Shown piece after piece: positions 32,374 through 41,011 of a DNA stretch of 64,000 nucleotides. Within the stretch, counting starts at the first letter, position 1. Each line of letters begins with the position of its first letter. The stretch spans positions 1 through 64,000 of the forward strand of contig JAFEFQ010000236.1 in assembly GCA_018240505.1 (NCBI GenBank), in the 5' to 3' direction. The notes below the pieces were generated by a model. The model was given only the letters and a program-made list of their open reading frames with translations. It ran no database searches and had not been told where the DNA came from. Both the position numbers and the translations under genes were made by a program. This DNA is from Pseudomonadota bacterium. Its GTDB lineage: Bacteria; Pseudomonadota; Gammaproteobacteria; Xanthomonadales; Rhodanobacteraceae.

Positions 32374-33340
32374 CACACGACCTCCGCTTCGCTTGTCGTT
32401 GACTCGCCGCATCCGCGGCTCGTGCTCTGCACCGTTCGCTGCGCGGATATTCGCTCCGGCAGCTTGCTTTCATAGCCGGTGGAAGCTGGAATCCAATTCT
32501 TGCGTTGCTCTTGATTCGCTTGCCGGCGCGTCCGTTCGCCTTTCCGCGCGCGTCCGGCGCGCGGGTCACTTTTTCTTCTCCAGCGAAGAAAAAGTAACCA
32601 AAAAGACGCCGCCCCCGACACCGCACCTCGCGCGCTGCGCGCGCGAGGTGCCCTGCGCTTCTCGGCGCCGGCGGGCCGGCGCGAACTCGCGCATCCCTGC
32701 GCTCGGACATGCGCGCCTTTCCCCCGCCGTCGCCTGCGATGCTCGGTGCGGTGAAGGGGGAGGAAGATCAAGAGCAAAAGGCAGGAGCGAGAAGCGAAGG
32801 GCAAAAGTTTCCCCTTCCCCTGCGAAGCGGGGGAAGGTGCCCGCAGGGCGGAAGGGGGCGCTTTTGCTCTTGATCTCGGGTCCCCGTTTGCCACGGCGAG
32901 GGCAGGACGGAAATGCCCGATAGGGTCGCGCGCACGATGCGCGCGAGTTCGTTGTACGTACATGGACGTGCGTTCAACGAACCCCGGCCTGGCCACGCGA
33001 ACTCGCGCGGCTTCATCGCGCGAGCGCGGCATCCGGGGCGCATTCTCTTTGGTGACTTTCTCTTGTGCGAGCAAGAGAAAGTTACCCGCGCGCCGGACGC
33101 GCGCGGAAAAACGAATGGACGCGGTCCGAGAAATACAAGAACGAAGCAAGATCAAAATGGATTGACTCGCTGCATCCGCAGCTCGGCCTTCGGCCCATTC
33201 GCTGCGCGAATGTTCGCTACGGCATCCTGCCTTCGCAGTCCGCGTGCGCGGGAATGACGAGCGAGGGCAGATCGTTCGCTGCGCGGACATCCGCGCACAC
33301 CCCCGCGTGCGCGGCGACGAGCGAAGAGCGATCGAGCGCG
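32374..33340. repeat. 967-bp repeat-filled spacer between cydA and cydB
   Basis: No gene is supported here. The spacer is made of palindromes. A hairpin element occurs twice in opposite orientation, at about 32528-32615 (stem 32565-32598) and 33036-33118 (stem 33051-33086); each has a stem of the type GTCACTTTTTCTTC with its complement. A perfect 15-bp inverted repeat (32766-32780 with 32861-32875) encloses a smaller GC-rich hairpin. Words such as ATTCGCTGCGCGAATGTTCG (33199-33218) also recur. The cyd transcript must cross all of this, or cydB must have its own promoter. Confidence 0.8.
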
Positions 33341-34915
33341 TCATGTCGCCTCCCGCGCAACCGAGCGCGTCGTAACCGCATCCTCGGGCCAGATGCCCAA
33401 TCCATCCGGTCCGCGCCGCACGTACTTGCGCATCAGGAAGAAGTCGACGACCGCGAGCGCGGTGTAGAAAATCACGAATCCGCAAAGGGAAAACAGCACC
33501 TGCCCGGCGGACACCGAGGACACGCCGAGCGCGGTCGGCAGCACGCCCTCGATCGCCCACGGCTGGCGGCCGTATTCGGCGACGATCCAGCCGAGCTCGA
33601 TCGCGAGCCACGGCAGCGGCAGGCTGCAGAACGCGAGTTTCAGGTACCAGCGGTCGCGTTCGAGCTGGCGTGTCGAGGCGAGCCAGAACGAATACGCGAA
33701 CAGCGCGATGAAGAAGAAGCCGCAGCCGACCATGATGCGGAATGCCCAGAACAGCACGGGCACGTTCGGGATCGTGCTGTTCGCCGCGGCCTGCACGTCG
33801 GCCTGGGTCGCCTGCGCGGGATCGGCGCCGACCTTGCGCAGCAGCAGCGCGTAGCCGAGGTCGTTCCTGTGCGCGGCGAAGTCGGCGCGCGCCTGCGCGT
33901 CGTTGCGGTCGGCGTGCAGGCGCTGCATCGCGGCCCAGGCGATGCGCCCGCTGTCGATGCGCCGCGCGGCGTCCTCGACGAGTTCGTTGATGCCGGGCAG
34001 CACGCCGTCGAGCGAGCGCGTGCCGATGATGCCCATGACCCACGGGATATGGATCGCGAAATGCGTCTTGCGCTCGGCGACGTCGGGCCAGCCGACCGCG
34101 GTGAACGACGCGGGCGGTTTCTCCGTCTCCCACATCGCCTCGATCGCGGCGAGCTTCATCTTCTGGTTTTCCGACACGGTGTAGCCCGACTCGTCGCCGA
34201 GCACGACGACGCTGAGCGCCGAGGCGAGGCCGAAGCTCGCCGCCACCGTCATCGAACGCTTGGCGAATTCGATGTTGCGTCCCTTGAGCAGATACCAGGC
34301 GCTGATCGAGAGCACGAACATCGAGCCGAGCGTGTAGCCGGCGCCGACCGTGTGCACGAACTTCGACTGCGCGACCGGATTGAAGAACACGGTCGCGAAC
34401 GAGGTGACTTCCATGCGCATCGTGTCGAGGTTGAACTCGGCGCCGACCGGATTCTGCATCCAGGCGTTGGCGACGAGAATCCACAGCGCGGACAGGCTCG
34501 TGCCGAGCGCGAGCAGCGTGGTGACGATCAGGTGCTTCACCTTCGACAGCCGGTCCCAGCCGAAGAAGAACAGGCCGATAAAGGTCGCCTCGAGAAAGAA
34601 CGCCATCAGGCCTTCGATCGCGAGCGGCGTGCCGAACACGTCGCCGACGTAATGCGAGTAGTAGGCCCAGTTGGTGCCGAACTGGAACTCCATCGTCACG
34701 CCGGTGGCCACGCCCATCGCGAAGTTGATGCCGAACAGCACGCCCCAGAACTGGGTCATGCGCTTCCAGATCTCGCGCCCGGTCATCACGTAGACCGCCT
34801 CCATGATCGCGAGGATCCACGCCAGACCCAGGGTCAGCGGCACGAACAGGAAGTGGTACAGCGCGGTCAGCGCGAACTGCAGGCGCGACAGGGTGACGAC
34901 GTCGTTGTCGATCAT
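33341..34915 (-). CDS. cydA: Cytochrome bd ubiquinol oxidase subunit I
   Basis: 524 residues with about nine helices, carrying haems b558, b595 and d. The start (MIDNDVVTLSRLQFALTALYHF) contains the conserved His ligand region, and EGLMAFFLEATFIGLF and GRQPWAIEGVLPT are the family signatures. The length fits the long Q-loop (E. coli-like) subfamily. Its ATG overlaps the stop of the upstream small gene in an ATGA, which couples their translation. Confidence 0.97.
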   Translation of the reverse strand: MIDNDVVTLSRLQFALTALYHFLFVPLTLGLAWILAIMEAVYVMTGREIWKRMTQFWGVLFGINFAMGVATGVTMEFQFGTNWAYYSHYVGDVFGTPLAIEGLMAFFLEATFIGLFFFGWDRLSKVKHLIVTTLLALGTSLSALWILVANAWMQNPVGAEFNLDTMRMEVTSFATVFFNPVAQSKFVHTVGAGYTLGSMFVLSISAWYLLKGRNIEFAKRSMTVAASFGLASALSVVVLGDESGYTVSENQKMKLAAIEAMWETEKPPASFTAVGWPDVAERKTHFAIHIPWVMGIIGTRSLDGVLPGINELVEDAARRIDSGRIAWAAMQRLHADRNDAQARADFAAHRNDLGYALLLRKVGADPAQATQADVQAAANSTIPNVPVLFWAFRIMVGCGFFFIALFAYSFWLASTRQLERDRWYLKLAFCSLPLPWLAIELGWIVAEYGRQPWAIEGVLPTALGVSSVSAGQVLFSLCGFVIFYTALAVVDFFLMRKYVRRGPDGLGIWPEDAVTTRSVAREAT

Positions 34916-35196
34916 GGCGTGGGCTCGCGTGGAGGCTGGCGATCGGGTTGGTCCGCGGGCGCGCGCGCCGCGGCGGCGGCCGGCGCGCCGCGGATCGCGT
35001 CGTATACACGCTCGGGCGACGTGTCGGCACGCGGCTGGCGCGCGATGAAGACGAAGTAGAGCGCAGCGAGCAAGCCGATCTTGAGCGCGATCAGCCAGAA
35101 AAAGTGGCGGCCGTAGCGGCGTCCCTCGACCGAGCGGAACCACGATGAGGCGCGATCCGGGCCGCGGTTGCCGAGCGCTGGCGCATGGCGGAACAT
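34912..35196 (-). CDS. cydP: Small cyd-operon protein, CydP-like
   Basis: 94 residues with one membrane segment (FFWLIALKIGLLAALYFVFI, about 32-51) and a proline/alanine-rich tail. A single-helix protein encoded just before cydA matches the putative bd-oxidase subunit CydP described in Beta- and Gammaproteobacteria. The ATGA overlap with cydA supports this. The Pro-rich tail is longer than I would expect. The name rests on position and topology more than on sequence. Confidence 0.7.
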   Translation of the reverse strand: MFRHAPALGNRGPDRASSWFRSVEGRRYGRHFFWLIALKIGLLAALYFVFIARQPRADTSPERVYDAIRGAPAAAAARAPADQPDRQPPREPTP

Positions 35197-35276
35197 GCGC
35201 CAAGTCTAACGCGTTCGCAGCGTCATCGGATGCGGCGCGGTGCCGCAGTTTTTCGACGGCATCGAACCGGGCCGAA

Positions 35277-35348
35277 GTAGGGGCGCGATTCATCGCGCCC
35301 TGCCGTCGATATTCCCATCAGAGCGGGCGCGATGAATCGCGCCCCTAC
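35277..35348. repeat. Second pair of GTAG-headed REP palindromes
   Basis: Two 24-bp palindromes, 35277-35300 (+) and 35325-35348 (-), with centre GCGATTCATCGC or its complement, in the same head-out arrangement and spacing (24 bp) as the pair at 10966-11037. The TAG stop of the ATP-grasp gene (35347-35345, minus strand) is inside the GTAG head of the right-hand copy. Confidence 0.88.
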
Positions 35349-36337
35349 GACAGCCGCCGGGTGATTGCCTGCGCAAACCGCTGCGCAGATCCGTCGGCAT
35401 GGGCGAAGAACAGCGAGGGTTCGGTCAGTTCGAGTTCGAGCACGCAGGGCTTGTCCGCGCCATCGCGGATCAAGTCGACGCGTGCGTACAGCAGCGGCTG
35501 CGGCTTTCCCCTCACCCCACCATTCGCTGCGCGAACGGTTCCCCCCTCTCCCGCTGCGCGGGCGAGGGACAGATGCGGGCGGTCGGCGGGCGCCGGTTCT
35601 CCGATGGGTATCGCATCGAGCGCGTCCTGCGCGACGCGCAATTCCTCCGCGGTCGGCGTGCGTGAGGTGATGTGCTCGGCGGCGAACAGCGCGCGCGTCG
35701 GCCCTTCGCCACGGCGCAGCAGCGGTCCCTTGCGGATCGCATGGCTGAACGCGCCGTCGAAAAAAATCGCGGCCGTCTCGCCGTGCGCATCGACGCGGTC
35801 GAGATAGGGCTGCAGCAGCACGCTGCGTCCGGCATCGAGCAGGCGCTGCGCGTGGGCGAGCGCGGCGGCGCGCTCCTCGTGCCCGTAGCGCTGCGCGTCG
35901 CGCGAGCCGGCGCCGACGCTGGGCTTGACCACGAATTCGCTGGTCTCGTGCTTGTGCAGGAAGCGCTCGAGCAGCGCGGCGGCATCTTCGCCCGGCTCGA
36001 TGAAATGGCTCGCCACCGTCGCCACGCCCGCGCGCGCGAGATCGCCGAGGTAGTGCTTGTCGGTGTTCCAGCGCACCACGTCGAGCGGATTGACGAGGCG
36101 TGTCGCCCGGCTCACGCGCTCGGCCCAGTCGAGGAACTCGTGCAGGCGCGTGGTGTAATCCCAGGTCGAGCGCAACACGGCGAGGTCGTAGCGCGACCAG
36201 TCGATGCGCGCGTCGTCCCAGTTGACGATGTCGAAACGCTGGCCGCATTCGTGCAGCGCGTCGGCGAGCGGCGACAAGTCTTCGTCGAGATCGCGCGCGG
36301 CGGCGGCGGTGACGACGGCGAGACGGGAATGCGACAT
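35345..36337 (-). CDS. ATP-grasp domain protein with a repeat-derived in-frame segment
   Basis: 330 residues. An N-terminal Rossmann-like part (LAVVTAAAARDLDEDLSPLA, WDYTTRLHEFLDW) precedes an ATP-grasp domain with the ATP-binding Lys in EFVVKPSVGAGSRD and the metal-binding ELELTEPSLFF near the end. It resembles the DcsG-like group of ATP-dependent carboxylate-amine ligases; the substrate is unknown. Between IGEPAPADRP and PLLYARVDLI the protein has about 25 extra residues encoded by a common intergenic-type repeat (35506-35575). Divergent from the haemoglobin gene across 142 bp. Confidence 0.85.
   Translation of the reverse strand: MSHSRLAVVTAAAARDLDEDLSPLADALHECGQRFDIVNWDDARIDWSRYDLAVLRSTWDYTTRLHEFLDWAERVSRATRLVNPLDVVRWNTDKHYLGDLARAGVATVASHFIEPGEDAAALLERFLHKHETSEFVVKPSVGAGSRDAQRYGHEERAAALAHAQRLLDAGRSVLLQPYLDRVDAHGETAAIFFDGAFSHAIRKGPLLRRGEGPTRALFAAEHITSRTPTAEELRVAQDALDAIPIGEPAPADRPHLSLARAAGEGGTVRAANGGVRGKPQPLLYARVDLIRDGADKPCVLELELTEPSLFFAHADGSAQRFAQAITRRLS
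35506..35575. repeat. Intergenic-type repeat located inside the ATP-grasp gene
   Basis: The stretch has two small hairpins, ATTCGCTGCGCGAACGG-type and CTCTCCCGCTGCGCGGGCGAG-like, joined by C-runs. The ATTCGCTGCGCGAA word also occurs at 33199-33212 in the cyd spacer, which is non-coding. It stays in frame within the ATP-grasp gene and interrupts an otherwise continuous conserved region. Confidence 0.65.
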
Positions 36338-36408
36338 GCGGGCGTCCTGTGCGGGAAAAGGAGAGACGACAGTTTCCCACGACGCGGACGGGCCTGTCTC
36401 GTCGCGGC

Positions 36409-36422
36409 TTGATCCAGGTCAG
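36409..36422. promoter_or_regulatory. Candidate FNR/Anr-type site upstream of the haemoglobin gene
   Basis: TTGATCCAGGTCAG matches the FNR/Anr consensus TTGAT-N4-ATCAA at 8 of 10 defined positions. It is centred about 64 bp before the truncated haemoglobin start and between two divergent genes. Oxygen-responsive control would suit a haemoglobin. This is a single-site match, unproven. Confidence 0.4.
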
Positions 36423-36479
36423 GGCAGAACGCATGTAGCGAGGAGAGCATTCGCAGAACCGTTGCCATCCTCTTCGCCC

Positions 36480-36902
36480 ATGTCCACGCCTTCCCTCGAC
36501 GCAGTGAGCATCGCCAGGCTCGTCGACCGCTTCTACGACAGAGTGCGTGCCGATGCGCTGCTAGGCGCGGTATTCAATCCGGTCGTCGCCGACTGGGACG
36601 AACACAAGCGCCTGCTGACCTCGTTCTGGTGCTCGGTCGTGCTGCGCGCCGGCACCTACCGCGGCAATCCGATGGCCAAACACCTGCCGCACGCGATCGG
36701 CGCGGCGCATTTCGAGCGCTGGCTGCGGCTGTGGGGCGAAACCGTGCATGAAGTGCTCGATGCCGACGCCGCCGCGGTCATGATCGAATACGCCACGCGC
36801 ATCGGCGACGGCCTGCGCCTCGGCCTCGGGTTGCCGCGGGCGCGCCGGACGCGCACGCTAGGCATTCCCGTCGTTGGCTCGAATCAACCCGGTAATGCGT
36901 AA
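36480..36902 (+). CDS. Group III truncated haemoglobin
   Basis: 140 residues with a 2-on-2 globin fold. Visible are the Phe-Tyr region (VDRFYDRVRADALLGAVFNP), the Trp-rich helix E (FWCSVVLRAGTYRGNPM) typical of group III, and the proximal His region in HFERWLRLWGETVHE. Group III members bind oxygen or NO tightly and may protect oxidases from NO; cytochrome bd is encoded nearby. The start at 36480 gives the family's usual beginning. The last codons lie in a 15-bp tandem duplication (36886-36915). Confidence 0.9.
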   Translation: MSTPSLDAVSIARLVDRFYDRVRADALLGAVFNPVVADWDEHKRLLTSFWCSVVLRAGTYRGNPMAKHLPHAIGAAHFERWLRLWGETVHEVLDADAAAVMIEYATRIGDGLRLGLGLPRARRTRTLGIPVVGSNQPGNA

Positions 36903-37003
36903 CCCGGTAATGCGTAGGGCGCAATAAGCGTAACGCATTGCGCCGCAGTTCTTGCGGTGATGGCACTCCGAGAGTGTGGCGCAATGCGCTGCGCTTATTG
37001 CGC
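36886..37003. repeat. Tandem duplication and inverted REP-like pair after the haemoglobin gene
   Basis: The 15-mer AACCCGGTAATGCGT is repeated in tandem (36886-36900, 36901-36915) across the haemoglobin stop codon. It is followed by inverted copies of a 26-27-bp palindromic unit (36918-36944 and 36978-37003; two mismatches), with a GTAG head at 36914-36917. The remaining gap to 37144 has GC-rich sequence but no gene I can support. Confidence 0.75.
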
Positions 37004-37144
37004 TCTGCTTGCTGAATCGCCTTCCGAAGACACCCAAGCACGCGCGGAGGGGGGAGAAGCCGCGTAGCGGCGTTGCCATGCCTTGCCCAGAAAGCGGGAT
37101 GCGCCTCGCTCCTCCCGCCCTACGCGGGCCGCCCCCTTCGCTGG

Positions 37145-38941
37145 CTACAGGACACTGAACCATTCTCGAATCTTGAACGACATTAGTTTTCGCCGGGCAT
37201 CGAGAAATTCTTCGTACGACATCATCTGGCCATCGAGTAGCAAATCCGGAATGCAATTCATGCGGAAATTTTCCTTCATCTGCTGTCGGTCGATGATGCC
37301 CCCGTATTTCTTCGTGCCGCCGTTGCACTGGTCGGCCAATTCGGCAAAGTAGGCGTCGGGTGCCTTCGCACCTATAGCGATGTTGATTTCGCTCTGTGCG
37401 ATCACGAAGTTGCCAATTTGGTTATAGGCGCCACGCGTCTTGCCGTCGTTCTTGAGATATTGCTTTGGATACACGTGGTGGACGTCTGCACGATTCAGCA
37501 GCAAATCGGCGACGCTGATGTCTCGCGAAAGAAATCCCTTGTCGCCCAGCTTGACCTGTGCGGCTTGAAAGCAGTGAAAATATGGGCTGCCAACGGAGGA
37601 CGTATCCATGAATTGCGGCAGCATGCCGGTCCAGAAACTATCGGGCAATTCGTTGGGAATGACGGATTCGACGTAGGCGACCACGCCACGGCTATCGACT
37701 TGGCGAATATCGAAGTCGAAGGTCGATTCCGGTGAAGCGCTATACCGTGCGCGCAGCATGGACATTGCGAACCAGCGCCGCACCAAGCGTTCAAGTTCGG
37801 CGGCGGGAACGTTTTCGCGGCGGCCGCGCAGATACAGGATGTAGGCGAAATTGATCGCGTTCTGACTTCCTATCATGTTGCTGAGAATGAAGCCCGCAGA
37901 GCGCAGGATCATCGTGATCCTGTCGAAGTGAGTCTTGTTCACGAAGGCCAAGATGCCGCGTTTCAGCGCGCCGAATGAGGTCTCAGCGATCGCCTCTTCG
38001 TATTGTTTCGTTTCGAAATTTCGGCCCGAGAGCAGTGCGACGAGATCCTGCAGTTTGCCGCGCCCGAACTCGGAGGTGAACGCCACGCGCAACATGTCGG
38101 TGTAGGTCGGATCGTAGATGTCGTCGTTGACGTCGGCGATCCACTTCATCTTGTCGAAGAATTCCGATGCGACGAACGTGGAGTCGCTTTTGCGAATTTT
38201 GGCCAAGAACTCCGGCGCCGTGGCCAAGTGGCAGAAATAGTCGATCGCCTTGCGCAAAGTGCCGCCGCCATACGATGTGTTGACGGCGATCTTGGACATC
38301 GCAAAATCGGCTTGCGACAAAGGCGATCCGGCCGAATTGACCCGGATGAAGATTTCGGTGACCGTCTCGATATCGAGATCCTCGGCCAATTCAATGATGC
38401 CGACATGATTGTGGATAATGCCGCGCAGCTTCTCGATGACCTTGAAAACCGTGTCTTTCGAGCAGGTCGGATTCGCGTTGCAATATCCATCCACCATCTG
38501 GAACAAGCTGGTGGATGGATCGAAGACTTGGGCTATGTTGGCAATCCAAGCGGCGTTCTTTCGGATTGCCGGATTGGCGACCTCGAATCTCTCCTCCTGT
38601 GGGTTGAACGCGATGCGGATTTGCACCGTTTCGTAGTCGTCAGTCAGTACCTCCATGCCAAGCAAGGCAGCCATGAGTGCGGTGACACGCTGCTGCCCGT
38701 CGATCAGGATGCGCTTGCCGGCTGATGTCGATCCGTCTTTAAGCTTAACCGTCGGATTGCGCCATGCGATCAAATAACCCACCGGATAGCCCTGATAGAG
38801 GGAATCGAGCAGGTTGCGCACTTTCGTCGCCTCCCACACAAAGGGGCGCTGGATTTCGGGGATGGCGATCTCGCCGGACTTGACCCAAGTCAGCAGGGTT
38901 TCGACAGGATGAGGTGTAACGGAATAGCGCTGGGTCGACAT
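37145..38941 (-). CDS. DUF262-HNH protein, GmrSD/SspE/BrxU-like defence candidate
   Basis: 598 residues. The N-terminal DUF262 domain has [20 protein letters not shown], the [10 protein letters not shown] block and the nucleotide-binding signature [12 protein letters not shown] (about residues 75-90). Near the C-terminus (about 515-545) the HNH-like motif [15 protein letters not shown] is followed by [15 protein letters not shown], the DUF1524-type nuclease pattern. Such fusions include the type IV restriction enzyme GmrSD, SspE and BrxU, which attack modified phage DNA or use DNA modification as a self mark. No modification genes are adjacent. GC content is clearly lower than its neighbours, suggesting transfer. 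It lies between the haemoglobin and ETF-QO genes. Confidence 0.88.
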   Translation of the reverse strand: MSTQRYSVTPHPVETLLTWVKSGEIAIPEIQRPFVWEATKVRNLLDSLYQGYPVGYLIAWRNPTVKLKDGSTSAGKRILIDGQQRVTALMAALLGMEVLTDDYETVQIRIAFNPQEERFEVANPAIRKNAAWIANIAQVFDPSTSLFQMVDGYCNANPTCSKDTVFKVIEKLRGIIHNHVGIIELAEDLDIETVTEIFIRVNSAGSPLSQADFAMSKIAVNTSYGGGTLRKAIDYFCHLATAPEFLAKIRKSDSTFVASEFFDKMKWIADVNDDIYDPTYTDMLRVAFTSEFGRGKLQDLVALLSGRNFETKQYEEAIAETSFGALKRGILAFVNKTHFDRITMILRSAGFILSNMIGSQNAINFAYILYLRGRRENVPAAELERLVRRWFAMSMLRARYSASPESTFDFDIRQVDSRGVVAYVESVIPNELPDSFWTGMLPQFMDTSSVGSPYFHCFQAAQVKLGDKGFLSRDISVADLLLNRADVHHVYPKQYLKNDGKTRGAYNQIGNFVIAQSEINIAIGAKAPDAYFAELADQCNGGTKKYGGIIDRQQMKENFRMNCIPDLLLDGQMMSYEEFLDARRKLMSFKIREWFSVL

Positions 38942-39007
38942 CCGATTCCTTGAATTTAGAAGGCTGGTTATGCATGTCCGTTTCGGGCCGAACGGTCGTC
39001 GCCGAAA

Positions 39008-40645
39008 TCACAAGTTCTGATAATTCGGCCCGCTCCCACCCTCCGGCGTCACCCAGGTAATGATCTGGTACGGATCCTTGATATCGCAGGTCTTGCAATG
39101 CACGCAGTTGGCGGCGTTGATCTGCAGGCGCTTGCCGGTGTTCGCGGCCTCGTCGGCGACGATTTCGTAGACGCCGGCGGGGCAGAAACGCGTGCAGGGG
39201 TTCTGGTATTCGCTTGCGCACTGGGTCACGCAGACATTGGTGTCGGCGACGTGCAGGTGCACGGGCTGGTCTTCGTCGTGTTCGGTCGCGGCGAAATAGA
39301 CCGACGCGAGGCGGTCGCGCGGCGCGAGCGTGCGTTCGAGGTAGCCGAGCCGGGTCTGGTCGGCAGCGACCGTGTCGCCGGGCTCGACCTTGTCCAGCGA
39401 ATTCCAGTCGGGGTGGTTCTTCAGCGTCCACGGCGACAGGCCCGCCGTGACGGTTTCCCAACCCGCGTTGGCGAGGCCGAGCCACAGGCCCTTGTTGAAG
39501 CCCGGGCGAATGTTGCGCACCTTCTTCAGCTCGCTCATGACGACCGAGCCGCGCAGCTTCGCGTCCCAGCCTGTAGGCGAGTTCGCCGCGACGACGTGTT
39601 CGGCCGCGAGCATGCCCGAGCGGATCGCCTGGTGCGTGCCCTTGATCTTCGGCACGTTGAGCAGGCCAGCGCTGTCGCCGATCAGCATCGCGCCAGGCAT
39701 CTCGACTTTCGGCAGCGACTGCCAGCCGCCTTCGACGATCGCGCGCGCGCCGGCCGAGACGATGCTGCCGCCGTCGAGCAGCGGCTTGATGTGCGGATGG
39801 TTCTTCAACTGCTGGAACGCCTCGAACGGCGACAGCAGCGCGTCGGAATAGTCGAGGCCGGTGACGAAACCTATCGCGACGCGGTCGTTGTCGAGGTGGT
39901 AGAGGAAGCTGCCGCCGTAGGTCGCGTTGTCCATCGGCCAGCCGACCGTGTGCATGACCTTGCCCGGCGTGGTGCGGCCCGCGGGTACCTGCCAGAGTTC
40001 CTTGATGCCGATGCCGAAGGTTTGCGGATCGCTGTCGGCGTCGAGCCGGTATTTCGCGATCAGCTGCTTCGACAGATGCCCGCGGCAGCCTTCGGCGAGA
40101 ATCGTGATCGGCGCGACGATGTCGATGCCCTGCGTGTAGCCGGGCTTGTGCGATCCGTCCTTGGCCACGCCCATGTCGCCGATGCGCACGCCCTTCACCG
40201 CGCCGTTGTCGTCGAACAGCGGTTCGGCTGCGGCGAAGCCCGGGTAGATTTCCACGCCGAGCGCTTCGGCCTGCGGCGCGAGCCACGCGCACAATGCGCC
40301 GAGCGAGACGATGAAGTTGCCATGGTTGTGCATCTGCGGCGGCACCATCGGCGACTTGATCGCACGCGTGTGGTCGGGCAGGAACCAGAATTCGTCCTCG
40401 CTCACCGGCACGCAGATCGGCGGCGGGTTCCTGCCCCACTCGGGCAGCAGTTCGTTGAGCGGTTGCGGCTCGATCACCGCGCCGGAAAGGATCTGCGCGC
40501 CGATCGTCGACGCCTTTTCGATCACGCAGACGCGGATGTCGGGCTTCAACTGCTTGAGCCGGATCGCGAACGCGAGTCCGGAGGGGCCGGCGCCAACGGT
40601 GACGACGTCGTATTCCATCACATCGCGGGGAGTGGGCTCACTCAT
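39008..40645 (-). CDS. etfD: Electron transfer flavoprotein-ubiquinone oxidoreductase
   Basis: 545 residues. It passes electrons from reduced ETF to ubiquinone in the membrane. It has an N-terminal FAD motif (VTVGAGPSGLAFAIRL) and a C-terminal 4Fe-4S ligand set (CTRFCPAGVYE, NCVHCKTCDIKDP), ending WVTPEGGSGPNY as in other family members. The start at 40645 (MSEPTPRDVMEYD) is right for the family; the open frame runs 57 codons further without similarity. Its partner ETF subunits are at 55.7-57.4 kb, about 15 kb away. Confidence 0.95.
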   Translation of the reverse strand: MSEPTPRDVMEYDVVTVGAGPSGLAFAIRLKQLKPDIRVCVIEKASTIGAQILSGAVIEPQPLNELLPEWGRNPPPICVPVSEDEFWFLPDHTRAIKSPMVPPQMHNHGNFIVSLGALCAWLAPQAEALGVEIYPGFAAAEPLFDDNGAVKGVRIGDMGVAKDGSHKPGYTQGIDIVAPITILAEGCRGHLSKQLIAKYRLDADSDPQTFGIGIKELWQVPAGRTTPGKVMHTVGWPMDNATYGGSFLYHLDNDRVAIGFVTGLDYSDALLSPFEAFQQLKNHPHIKPLLDGGSIVSAGARAIVEGGWQSLPKVEMPGAMLIGDSAGLLNVPKIKGTHQAIRSGMLAAEHVVAANSPTGWDAKLRGSVVMSELKKVRNIRPGFNKGLWLGLANAGWETVTAGLSPWTLKNHPDWNSLDKVEPGDTVAADQTRLGYLERTLAPRDRLASVYFAATEHDEDQPVHLHVADTNVCVTQCASEYQNPCTRFCPAGVYEIVADEAANTGKRLQINAANCVHCKTCDIKDPYQIITWVTPEGGSGPNYQNL

Positions 40646-40853
40646 GCTGGCAGGCTCATTGTTGGTGGCAAAACCGGGCATCCTGCCGCGGCTTGCAAGA
40701 AAACGGTCGCGGCTCTTCGGAGAATGCGTTATTGAAGTGCGATTGTGCGGTTTTGCGGCGGGCGCAGCAAATAGTCGCCGTTTCGCTTGCGTTCGGCTTT
40801 GCATCGAGAAATGCACGCTCCGATAACAAATTTTTGGTAATAATGCAGGGAAA

Positions 40854-40996
40854 GGAACCTCTGATTAACCGTAGCGAGCGAAGAGAATTTGCGTGTCGCC
40901 GGAGCGGAGGAACCGGAGTGTACGTAGAAGTACATGAGGATTCCGAGCACCGCCGGCGCGCAAATTATCGAGCGCAGTAGGTTAATCAGAGGGTCC
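40854..40996 (+). repeat. Dispersed repeat, copy C (143 bp)
   Basis: Ends 40854-40870 and 40980-40996 are inverted repeats (16 of 17; GGAACCTCTGATTAACC). The core contains GTAGCGAGCGAAGAGAATTT, TGTACGTAGAAGTACA and AGGATTCCGAGCACCGCC. It lies 15 bp before the amidase start codon, so it forms the amidase leader and could supply or separate its promoter. The rest of the 366-bp gap from ETF-QO holds only AT-richer sequence at about 40800-40850 where a promoter could lie. Confidence 0.88.
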
Positions 40997-41011
40997 AAAG
41001 GGGAGAACGGC

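Noticed and set aside
32393..33257. Several short frames in the cydA-cydB spacer
   Set aside because: They translate known-type repeat sequence (for example peptides around KRKLPARR) and change frame at the repeat borders.
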